DNA of 12,847 nt from a bacterium (lineage in GTDB: Bacteria; Margulisbacteria; Marinamargulisbacteria; SXXA01). The position numbers and the translations under genes were made by a program. Below the pieces are notes generated by a model. The model did no database searches and was not told the DNA's origin. It saw only the letters and a program-made list of their open reading frames with translations. The DNA lies in contig CANNCG010000024.1 of the NCBI GenBank assembly GCA_947502965.1, forward strand, positions 1 to 12,847, in the 5' to 3' direction. Numbering within the stretch: the stretch's first letter is position 1; every line of letters begins with the position of its first letter. This document shows positions 7,634 through 12,847 of the stretch, one piece after another.

Positions 7634-7668
7634 TCCCCCCTTCTCTCTAGGGAATTTCACCCCTGAAA

Positions 7669-7705
7669 GCCCCCGATGGCTACGCCATCGGGGGCTTTTT
7701 TTTTT
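7669..7705 (+). terminator. Intrinsic terminator of groESL, shared between convergent genes
   Basis: A perfect 12-bp stem (GCCCCCGATGGC at 7669-7680, GCCATCGGGGGC at 7684-7695) with a 3-nt loop is followed by ten T residues (7696-7705). It lies 35 bp after groEL. Read on the minus strand the same stem follows the tatA stop but is followed by only three T, so it may terminate tat transcription less efficiently. The T-run touches the tatA stop codon. Confidence 0.95.
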
Positions 7706-7874
7706 ACTTCGTCTCAGAATCCCCTTTGTCTTCTGGCTTTGATCCCGTTTTAAAGCCTTTTTCAAATTCTGATTTTGCCTGACCCAAAGACTTGGCAAAC
7801 TTGGGAATAGACGACGCCCCAAACAATACAAAAATAACCAAACCGATCACAATGAGCTCCGTTGTTCCCAACAT
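7704..7874 (-). CDS. tatA: Twin-arginine translocase subunit TatA
   Basis: 56-aa protein with the TatA plan: a short N-terminal transmembrane helix (about residues 4-19, TELIVIGLVIFVLF), an FGASSIPKF hinge (the usual FG then P of TatA), an amphipathic helix (about 25-42, KFAKSLGQAKSEFEKGFK) and a charged tail. TatA oligomers form the passage for folded proteins carrying twin-arginine signal peptides. A strong GGAGG lies 7 nt before ATG. It is the last gene of the unit, 14 bp after tatB, and stops against the groEL terminator. TatA and TatE types cannot be told apart by sequence alone; TatA fits the FG hinge. Confidence 0.9.
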   Translation of the reverse strand: MLGTTELIVIGLVIFVLFGASSIPKFAKSLGQAKSEFEKGFKTGSKPEDKGDSETK

Positions 7875-7888
7875 AGTCAAACCTCCAT

Positions 7889-8056
7889 TTAAGACCTGGG
7901 ATGATTGATTTCATCCAGGAGTGCATAATACATCCGTTGCAGCTGACCGTACCATTCCCCCAACTTACGCAGAACGTTGGGCAAATCTTCCGGACGCACC
8001 ACCACCACCAACACAATAAAAATTAAAATCAACTCAAAACCACCAATACCGAACAT
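7889..8056 (-). CDS. tatB: Twin-arginine translocase TatB-like subunit, very short
   Basis: 55-aa protein starting MFGIGGFELILI, the typical TatB/TatA opening with Glu8, followed by a transmembrane helix to about residue 20 and an RPEDLPNVLRKLGEW hinge and amphipathic helix that is TatB-like (PE/D-LP and a G-W pair). It lacks the long C-terminal part of E. coli TatB (171 aa), so it is close to the minimal size. TatB with TatC forms the receptor for twin-arginine signal peptides. ATG at 8056 is one base after the tatC stop and has a GGGGA site in the end of tatC; the in-frame start at 8077 would overlap tatC and lacks the family start. The usual hinge GP is RP here. A second TatA-like role cannot be excluded. 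Confidence 0.85.
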   Translation of the reverse strand: MFGIGGFELILIFIVLVVVVRPEDLPNVLRKLGEWYGQLQRMYYALLDEINHPRS

Positions 8057-8057
8057 G

Positions 8058-8780
8058 CTATTCCCCACCCCATCCAAAGATCTTCGCCACCAGGATGGAC
8101 AGAAAATAAAGCAGTGTCAACGGAATCGCAATCCCACATTGGGAAATCACATCCGGTGGGGTCACAATCGCCGCCACCACCAAAATACCCACGACCACAT
8201 ACCGAGACGAGGCCAAAAGCTGTCGACGGGTCACCCAACCAAAGAACAACAACACTTCCAAAATAATGGGAAACTGAAACGCCAGCATGCCATAGATCAG
8301 CATGTTAATAACATAAAAAACATTTTGCTGAAAATGGAGAAGAACACCCACCCCTTCAGGCACAAAATCTTGGTTCGTCATCGTCGACAAGGTGAAGGGA
8401 ATCAACCACGTATAGCTGAGAACCAAGCTCAACATGGCCAATACCCCCCCTGCAATAGCCGCCGCCAATATCACCCGTCGCTCACGTAACGACAAACCAG
8501 GAAACACAAAACGCAACAATTGGTAAACATGGAAAGGCAAGGTCCCCACAAATCCCGCCAAGGCACAAAACTTCATTTTGGACACAAATCCCTCGAAAAC
8601 AGACGTCACTATCAATTGGGCTTGTCCTGCATTTTCAAAAGGGGCCAGTAGCCAACCGATCAACCCATCATAAAACACATAGGCGACCACAAAGCCCAAC
8701 AACGCCACCAAGACACTTTTGACGATTCGTTTTCTCAGTTCGCGAATATGGTCAAAAATAGACAGGGCCACCGCCGTCAT
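8058..8780 (-). CDS. tatC: Twin-arginine translocase subunit TatC
   Basis: 240-aa inner-membrane protein with six predicted transmembrane helices, the main twin-arginine signal receptor. Motifs align almost residue for residue with E. coli TatC: HIRELRKR (11-18), the FVFPGLSLRER segment with Glu100 (E. coli Glu103), and AAIVTPPDVISQ with Asp210 (E. coli Asp211). One key position differs: the conserved Glu of helix 4 (E. coli Glu170) is Gln169 here, in GMLAFQFP. The gene starts 7 bp after the unknown membrane protein gene and is followed by tatB after one base, so the unit is tightly coupled. The ribosome site is weak, which fits coupling. Gene order is tatC-tatB-tatA. Confidence 0.95.
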   Translation of the reverse strand: MTAVALSIFDHIRELRKRIVKSVLVALLGFVVAYVFYDGLIGWLLAPFENAGQAQLIVTSVFEGFVSKMKFCALAGFVGTLPFHVYQLLRFVFPGLSLRERRVILAAAIAGGVLAMLSLVLSYTWLIPFTLSTMTNQDFVPEGVGVLLHFQQNVFYVINMLIYGMLAFQFPIILEVLLFFGWVTRRQLLASSRYVVVGILVVAAIVTPPDVISQCGIAIPLTLLYFLSILVAKIFGWGGE

Positions 8781-8787
8781 GAGGCGC

Positions 8788-9405
8788 TCAGTTCCAATTC
8801 ACAAAAACCATGTCAAACGGTTGTATGCGAATCGCATCGCGTTTGGGGTTCCCCATCAAGGGAGAATACCCCCCGATGGTTTTCCCCTCGGGTTTTAATA
8901 TCTGAATCGGATAGCCTTTATGCCGCAACTGCCCCACCGTTTTTTCCACCAACCCTTGCGTCACCGCCGCCTCAGGCACCACGGCAGCCCCATTGACAGG
9001 CACTATTCTCACCACATTGGGGATCAAGTACGTTTTGGGCGGACGGTCATCAAAGCTCACCAGCACCGCACAGTGATGTCCTGCCAAAATATCAAACGGA
9101 AAGGCCAAATTTTGTTTATCTTCTTTGGCCTGTGGCGACGCCTCTGGCGGCTTGGAAAAACGCTTACTGAGAGCAAAGAGCTGCAACAAGAATTGGCCGC
9201 CCCACACCAACAAAACAGCAGCGCCAACCACCACCGCCCCATGCCACAGCGGCCCACGCATCGCCCACTGCACCGCATACTCCAGACACAGAGACAGCCC
9301 AAATGCCATGAACAACAAAGCCGTCACCATGAGCGGCAACGAGGACCGTATACGTGTAAGCCGGGTTAGAAATTGTGATTTGTAGTGCTGAAACTGCGCA
9401 TTCAT
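8788..9405 (-). CDS. Two-TM membrane protein of unknown function, upstream of tatC
   Basis: 205 aa from this start. I do not recognise the family. A short basic N-terminus (about 1-22) is followed by two transmembrane helices (about 23-45 and 55-79), a polar linker rich in K, E, P and Q (about 80-98) and a soluble domain (about 100-205) with alternating beta-type segments such as CAVLVSFDD, KTYLIPNVVRIVPV, YPIQILKPEG and FDMVFVNWN. The frame continues open far upstream, to 9930, but that part is antisense to pth. ATG at 9405 sits 7 nt after a TATGAT -10 box with no ribosome site; ATG at 9417 is an alternative. It heads the unit with tatCBA (7 bp to tatC), so a role with the Tat system or membrane-protein biogenesis is possible but unproven. 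Confidence 0.7.
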   Translation of the reverse strand: MNAQFQHYKSQFLTRLTRIRSSLPLMVTALLFMAFGLSLCLEYAVQWAMRGPLWHGAVVVGAAVLLVWGGQFLLQLFALSKRFSKPPEASPQAKEDKQNLAFPFDILAGHHCAVLVSFDDRPPKTYLIPNVVRIVPVNGAAVVPEAAVTQGLVEKTVGQLRHKGYPIQILKPEGKTIGGYSPLMGNPKRDAIRIQPFDMVFVNWN

Positions 9406-9412
9406 ACCGCGT

Positions 9413-9418
9413 ATCATA
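9413..9418 (-). promoter_or_regulatory. -10 box of the two-TM protein/tatCBA unit
   Basis: TATGAT on the minus strand, one mismatch from TATAAT, ends exactly 7 nt before the ATG at 9405. No convincing -35 was found at 16-18 bp. If used, the mRNA would begin at the start codon. Confidence 0.4.
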
Positions 9419-9437
9419 GACCATTTACAGCCACACA

Positions 9438-9446
9438 TGCCATAAT
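9438..9446 (+). promoter_or_regulatory. Extended -10 promoter of pth
   Basis: TGCCATAAT reads as an extended -10 element (TGn then CATAAT, one mismatch from TATAAT). The ATG of pth follows after 7 nt and no ribosome site is visible, so a leaderless transcript is predicted. No -35 match at the proper distance, which is tolerable for extended -10 promoters. Confidence 0.4.
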
Positions 9447-9453
9447 TTTCGGT

Positions 9454-10047
9454 ATGACAGACCTTCATCTCATCGTATGCCTCGGGAATCCCGGCACCGA
9501 ATACGCCCATACCCGCCACAACATTGGGTTTATGGCCGGAGAAAACCTCCTCACGCGCCTCCAAAAACCCCAACGAAAAGACAAGTCTCACAGCCTGACA
9601 GTCAGTGGCAACTTGGGCAAGCATGCCCTTTTGGTGGTATTTCCCATGACCTATATGAATCTGTCTGGCAAAGCCGTCACCGCCGCCATGGCCTTCTACA
9701 AAATCCCCCCAGAAAAAGTACTTGTACTCTACGATGATCTCGACATCGCCTTTGGCAGCCTCCGTTTCCGCGAAAAAGGTAGCGCCGGAACCCACAACGG
9801 CATGCGCAGCATTGTGGGCGATATCGGCCCAAACTTCCCCAGACTTCGCATGGGCATAGGCCCCAAGCCCGAAGGCCATGACACCTCTGGGTTTGTACTC
9901 GGCAAGTTTACACCTACCGAAAGGCCCCACCTACCGCCATTATGTGATGCCACCACCGAAACCGTGACCCGATGGCTGGCTGAGGGGCGAGATGCGGCTA
10001 CGCGGTATGCGGCGGGGTATGCAGGGATTAAAAGCCCGGTGGGGTGA
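9454..10047 (+). CDS. pth: Peptidyl-tRNA hydrolase
   Basis: 197-aa cytosolic enzyme that releases peptides from peptidyl-tRNA lost from stalled ribosomes; normal family length. The sequence opens with LIVCLGNPGTEYAHTRHNIGF containing Asn12 and the catalytic His22 (E. coli His20). Further motifs are PMTYMNLSG, the LYDDLDIAFG segment with the conserved Asp, and SAGTHNGMRSI with RMGIGPKP. In the SAG-GHNG motif Thr replaces the usual second Gly. The start is placed at 9454 because the conserved fold begins four residues later; an upstream in-frame ATG (9385) would add 23 residues that match no Pth and overlap the divergent gene. No ribosome site; see the promoter entry. Essential housekeeping gene in many bacteria. 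Confidence 0.95.
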   Translation: MTDLHLIVCLGNPGTEYAHTRHNIGFMAGENLLTRLQKPQRKDKSHSLTVSGNLGKHALLVVFPMTYMNLSGKAVTAAMAFYKIPPEKVLVLYDDLDIAFGSLRFREKGSAGTHNGMRSIVGDIGPNFPRLRMGIGPKPEGHDTSGFVLGKFTPTERPHLPPLCDATTETVTRWLAEGRDAATRYAAGYAGIKSPVG

Positions 10048-10130
10048 TGGCCGTTTTCAGCGATACATTGGCACGGGCTTGCCTTTGACGGCGAGGAAAT
10101 CGTTTCATCTCCTCCAATGAAAGCCCCAGT
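10048..10130. other. Short non-coding gap between pth and the tracrRNA terminator
   Basis: No gene is seen. A short GGCA/TGCC inverted repeat occurs near 10070-10085, but no T-run follows, so there is no convincing terminator for pth. Transcription from pth could run on against the minus-strand RNA. Confidence 0.3.
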
Positions 10131-10166
10131 AAAAAATAAAAAAGGGAGCAAGCCGTAGCTGCTCCC
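10131..10166 (-). terminator. Intrinsic terminator of the predicted tracrRNA
   Basis: Read on the minus strand: GGGAGCA, 9-nt loop, TGCTCCC (10166 down to 10144), then a T-rich run of 13 bases with one A (10143-10131). The plus-strand direction has only a broken T-run (TCATTTT), so the minus orientation is clearly favoured. Confidence 0.85.
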
Positions 10167-10278
10167 TCATTTTGTGCCTTCCAAAAATGGAAGACTTGTT
10201 ACCGGTTGGCCCACAATTCCCTGCGAAAAAAAAGGTGGAAAACCTAACGTACTAGAAAAATAGGACTCTTTCCAATAC
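10131..10278 (-). ncRNA. Predicted tracrRNA of the adjacent type II CRISPR-Cas system
   Basis: About 148 nt, transcribed away from cas9. The transcript is bounded by a good promoter (10286-10314) and a strong intrinsic terminator (stem 10144-10166). Internal structure fits a tracrRNA: a middle segment (about 10194-10230) that ends in GGTAAC and would act as anti-repeat, then AAG and a 6-bp hairpin CUUCCA-UUUU-UGGAAG (10178-10193), then a linker and the terminal 7-bp GC-rich hairpin. No protein frame is present. Established knowledge: type II tracrRNAs are commonly encoded beside cas9, with an anti-repeat followed by a nexus and a terminator hairpin. If the anti-repeat is placed correctly, the CRISPR repeat should start close to GTTACCGGTTGGCC. 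No array is in the window to confirm pairing, so the identity is inference from position and architecture. Confidence 0.7.
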
Positions 10279-10285
10279 TCTCAGT

Positions 10286-10314
10286 ATCATAAACAGAATT
10301 TTTTATGAAATCAA
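10286..10314 (-). promoter_or_regulatory. Promoter of the predicted tracrRNA
   Basis: On the minus strand TTGATT (-35, 10309-10314), a 17-bp spacer and TATGAT (-10, 10286-10291); start near 10278. Matches are 4/6 and 5/6 with ideal spacing. The -35 box overlaps the ribosome site region of cas9 on the other strand. Confidence 0.7.
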
Positions 10315-10320
10315 GAGGTG
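10313..10320 (+). promoter_or_regulatory. Ribosome binding site deciding the TTG start of cas9
   Basis: AAGAGGTG is complementary to the 16S anti-Shine-Dalgarno end and lies 4 nt before TTG at 10325. No ATG or GTG exists in this frame between the upstream stop (10253-10255) and the RuvC-I motif, so TTG is the only start well placed. Confidence 0.6.
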
Positions 10321-10324
10321 GAAT

Positions 10325-12847
10325 TTGGGGACTAAATTAAATTATAGATTGGCATTGGATTTGGGGACAAATTCTCTGGGGTGGTGCACCATTGGACTGG
10401 ATGCGCATGGGGTGCCTTCACACGTTCATGATGCCGGTGTACGTATTTTTCAATCGGGTAGAGACGAACAAACAAAACAATCTTTGGCAGAAGGTCGCCG
10501 TCTTGCCAGAGGGATGCGTCGTCGCCGAGATCGTTATATCAGGAGACGTGATCAATTGCGCCACTGGCTCGCGACATGCGGGCTCATGCCGCTAGACCCC
10601 ACAGAACGTCAGACCGTGGCGCGTTTAGATCCCTATCGTTTGCGATACGAAGGCCTGGATAGGCCCCTACTACCCTACGAATTGGGCCGCGTTTTATTTG
10701 CATTGAATCAACGACGCGGATTCAAAAGCGGTCGAAAAACAGAGTCGCCTGAAGACAAGTCAGCGATTAAGGAGGCCCAAGCGTTAGAAGATGCTATTGC
10801 ACAAGTGTCATGTCGTAGTTTGGGGGACTATCTATGGCAATACCACCAAACACAAAACAAAGAAGAGCTCGAAGCGGGCATTGCCCGTGTGCAAAACGTA
10901 CGTGCCAGACCTGGAAGCATAGGCTTGTACCCATTGCGCAAAATGTATGAAGACGAATTCGATGCGCTTCGTAGTGCCCAAGAAAAACATCAGGCGTTGA
11001 CGGCGGCACAATGGGACAGGCTCCGCGACATTGTTTTCCACCAACGGCCCCTCAAACCCCAAGAGCTGGGTGCCTGTCAGTTGTATTACGACGAAGGGTT
11101 TTCACGTACCTATGCGGCGATTCCCAGTGCTCAGAAATTCCGGGCATGGCAGGAGATCAATAATCTCAAAATCATTATGCCCAACTGGGAAAAAGTTGCG
11201 CTGACAGAAGAACAGCGAAACACGCTGTACATGCAGCTCAATGAAAAAAACACGCTCTCCTTCAAAGGGCGTAGCGGTATCAAGAAGTTATTGGGTCTAT
11301 CGGAAGACACAACGTTTAATTTGGAAGACGCGCGCAAAGACAAAATGCTTGGCGTTGCGACCAGTGTGACGATGCGCAAGGCAGACTATTTCGGGGATCA
11401 ATGGGATCATTTTTCGGATGCAGAGCAAGATGCCATCATCGATTATCTCTTGCCCGAAGTGGCCAGTGTCCAACAGGGGGGCGAACTGCGCAAAAAAGAC
11501 AATGCCCCCGAGAAAATAAAAATCCGTGCCATGCAAGAATGGGGGCTTTCGGAAGCCCAAGCAGAGGCGCTGGCCCAGTTTGATACAGACAAACTGGAGT
11601 CGGGTACCTCACGGTTTGGTATCCAAGCCCTACAGGGCTTGGTGCACTATATGGCCCAGGGCTTGCGCTATGATGAGGCCTGCAAAGAATTGGGGAAACA
11701 CCATAGCGATAGACGACCCGTGGCTGTTTCGGATGGGTTGTTGCCGTATTATGGCTATGTCATTCCAGAGGCCATTGCCAATAGCGGGCGGAAGCGCAGC
11801 GATACACATGAGAAAGTGCGTGGCATCATTGGCAATCCCACGGTGCATATCGGGCTCAACCAGTTGCGCCATGTCATCAATGCACTCATCCAAACCTATG
11901 GGCATCCCGCAGAGATTGCACTGGAAATAGCACGAGATCTCAAGATGAACAAAAAACAAAAAAACGAGCTCAAAAAACGACAAGCCAAAGAAAAGAAAGA
12001 CAATGATGACATCGCAACAGATTTGGCCGATTCCGACTCTTTGTATGGGGCGTCTGTGCCCAATACCTACGACAACCGTCTCAAATACAAACTTTGGAAA
12101 GAGCTGGAAATGGCCAATGGCATGGCGTTGTGTCCTTTTTCGGGTGACAAGATTCCTCGGCACAGGTTGTTCGATCATGACGTTCAAATAGAGCATATTT
12201 TGCCGAGATCGAAAACAATGGACGACTCTCCCGGAAACAAGACATTGAGCACCTTGTCAGCCAACCAGTACAAAGGGGGCCGTTCACCCTATGAAGCCTT
12301 TGGTCAATCGAAAGACGGGTATGCCTATGATGCGATTTTGCAACGGGTGACAAATTTCCCCAGAAATAAACAATGGCGATTTGAGCCCGATGCCATGACC
12401 CGATTTGAAGACGAGGCCGGATTTCTAGACAGCCAGCTCCAGGACACCCAGTACCTGTCGCGTATCGCACAAAAATACTTGGCCAATATCTGTGAAAAAG
12501 TGAGGGTGTCTCCTGGCAGACTCACCGCAAAAGTGAAACACCAGTGGGGATTGGGGACCTTGCTCGATGAGATCAATGGGGGGGTCACGGAACCCAAAGA
12601 GGCCGATGCCATGGCTGAAGATGCGGCCATAACAGACACCGAAACGACAGAGGTCCCGGCCCATGGACAGGTGCAAAAATCGAAAAACCGTGATGATCAT
12701 CGCCACCATGCCATTGACGCGCTGGTGGTGGGATTGATCGATCAGAGCGTTATCCAAAGGGCGGCCAAAGCCAGTGCCCAAGACCGTTATGCCAAAGAAA
12801 TTTTCGAGCCCCCTATTCCGAAAGAGGTCTTGCGTCAGCAAGCGAAA
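10325..12847 (+). CDS. cas9: CRISPR-associated endonuclease Cas9, type II-C-like, C-terminus beyond the window
   Basis: RNA-guided DNA nuclease of type II CRISPR immunity. 841 codons are open to the window edge. RuvC-I is YRLALDLGTNSLGW with Asp12; an Arg-rich bridge helix spans about 53-82; the ALNQRRGFKSGRK segment follows; the REC region runs to about 490; RuvC-II is IALEIARD with Glu534; HNH is IEHILPRS...DDSPGNKTLS with His624 and Asn638; RuvC-III is HRHHAIDALVVG with His795 and Asp798. All catalytic residues are present, so both nickase centres look active. The compact REC and the motif style suit II-C proteins (about 1000-1100 aa), so some 200 residues with the PAM-interacting domain lie outside. 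It begins with TTG. An acidic insertion (about 756-780) precedes RuvC-III. The predicted tracrRNA is divergent; cas1 and cas2 would be expected downstream. Confidence 0.96.
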   Translation, partial: MGTKLNYRLALDLGTNSLGWCTIGLDAHGVPSHVHDAGVRIFQSGRDEQTKQSLAEGRRLARGMRRRRDRYIRRRDQLRHWLATCGLMPLDPTERQTVARLDPYRLRYEGLDRPLLPYELGRVLFALNQRRGFKSGRKTESPEDKSAIKEAQALEDAIAQVSCRSLGDYLWQYHQTQNKEELEAGIARVQNVRARPGSIGLYPLRKMYEDEFDALRSAQEKHQALTAAQWDRLRDIVFHQRPLKPQELGACQLYYDEGFSRTYAAIPSAQKFRAWQEINNLKIIMPNWEKVALTEEQRNTLYMQLNEKNTLSFKGRSGIKKLLGLSEDTTFNLEDARKDKMLGVATSVTMRKADYFGDQWDHFSDAEQDAIIDYLLPEVASVQQGGELRKKDNAPEKIKIRAMQEWGLSEAQAEALAQFDTDKLESGTSRFGIQALQGLVHYMAQGLRYDEACKELGKHHSDRRPVAVSDGLLPYYGYVIPEAIANSGRKRSDTHEKVRGIIGNPTVHIGLNQLRHVINALIQTYGHPAEIALEIARDLKMNKKQKNELKKRQAKEKKDNDDIATDLADSDSLYGASVPNTYDNRLKYKLWKELEMANGMALCPFSGDKIPRHRLFDHDVQIEHILPRSKTMDDSPGNKTLSTLSANQYKGGRSPYEAFGQSKDGYAYDAILQRVTNFPRNKQWRFEPDAMTRFEDEAGFLDSQLQDTQYLSRIAQKYLANICEKVRVSPGRLTAKVKHQWGLGTLLDEINGGVTEPKEADAMAEDAAITDTETTEVPAHGQVQKSKNRDDHRHHAIDALVVGLIDQSVIQRAAKASAQDRYAKEIFEPPIPKEVLRQQAK

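Noticed and set aside
8788..9930. A 380-codon minus-strand frame reading through the two-TM gene and across pth
   Set aside because: The part above 9417 is antisense to pth, which has clear catalytic motifs. The conserved-looking part begins at 9405 or 9417.
10131..10193. Plus-strand tracrRNA or pth terminator at the GGGAGCA stem
   Set aside because: Only a broken T-run follows in the plus direction, while the minus direction has a long T-run and a matching promoter.
10392..10595. 67-codon plus-strand frame inside the start of cas9
   Set aside because: It overlaps RuvC-I and the bridge helix of Cas9 in another frame; Cas9 motifs fix the true frame.
11630..12841. Minus-strand frames of 104-188 codons opposite cas9
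   Set aside because: Antisense to RuvC-II, HNH and RuvC-III coding sequence, with no recognisable domain.
10048..12847. CRISPR array beside cas9
   Set aside because: No regularly spaced direct repeats of 30-40 bp are visible on this side; the array must be outside the window if present.

Overview
The window looks like a chromosomal segment of a Gram-negative (diderm) bacterium. It carries an Slt70-type lytic transglycosylase, signal-peptide proteins, a candidate outer-membrane protein and a Tat translocase. I cannot place the lineage: a perfect CIRCE operator precedes groESL, GroEL departs from the consensus at two normally invariant positions, and Cas9 has type II-C features. Mobile-element traces are limited to a partial IS66 accessory gene at the left edge.

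Layout. 1-428: 3' part of an IS66 tnpB, then a short AT-rich stretch without a recognisable gene. 429-4872 (minus strand, read right to left): Slt70-like transglycosylase, a 117-aa unknown protein, a 169-aa secreted protein, a gamma-class carbonic anhydrase-like protein and an alpha/beta hydrolase. 4882-5558: about 0.7 kb without a recognised gene. 5521-7705 (plus): promoter, CIRCE, groES, groEL and a strong terminator. 7704-9405 (minus): an unknown two-TM protein, then tatC, tatB and tatA, the reverse of the common tatABC order; this unit converges on groEL. 9454-10047 (plus): pth, divergent from the two-TM gene. 10131-12847: a CRISPR-Cas type II locus entering from the right.

The most interesting part is the right end. 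An intact open frame of 841 codons with a TTG start runs off the window and encodes Cas9 (RuvC-I, bridge helix, RuvC-II, HNH and RuvC-III are all visible). Between pth and cas9, on the opposite strand, lie a good sigma70-like promoter (TTGATT-17-TATGAT), about 150 nt with a small hairpin, and an intrinsic terminator. I read this as the tracrRNA gene, transcribed divergently from cas9. No CRISPR array, cas1 or cas2 lies inside the window.

A second pattern is that three genes at the 5' ends of transcription units (slt, the two-TM gene, pth) lack a Shine-Dalgarno sequence. Each has a -10-like hexamer exactly 7 nt before its ATG, which suggests leaderless mRNAs. Others (groES, groEL, tatA, the secreted protein) have clear Shine-Dalgarno sites.
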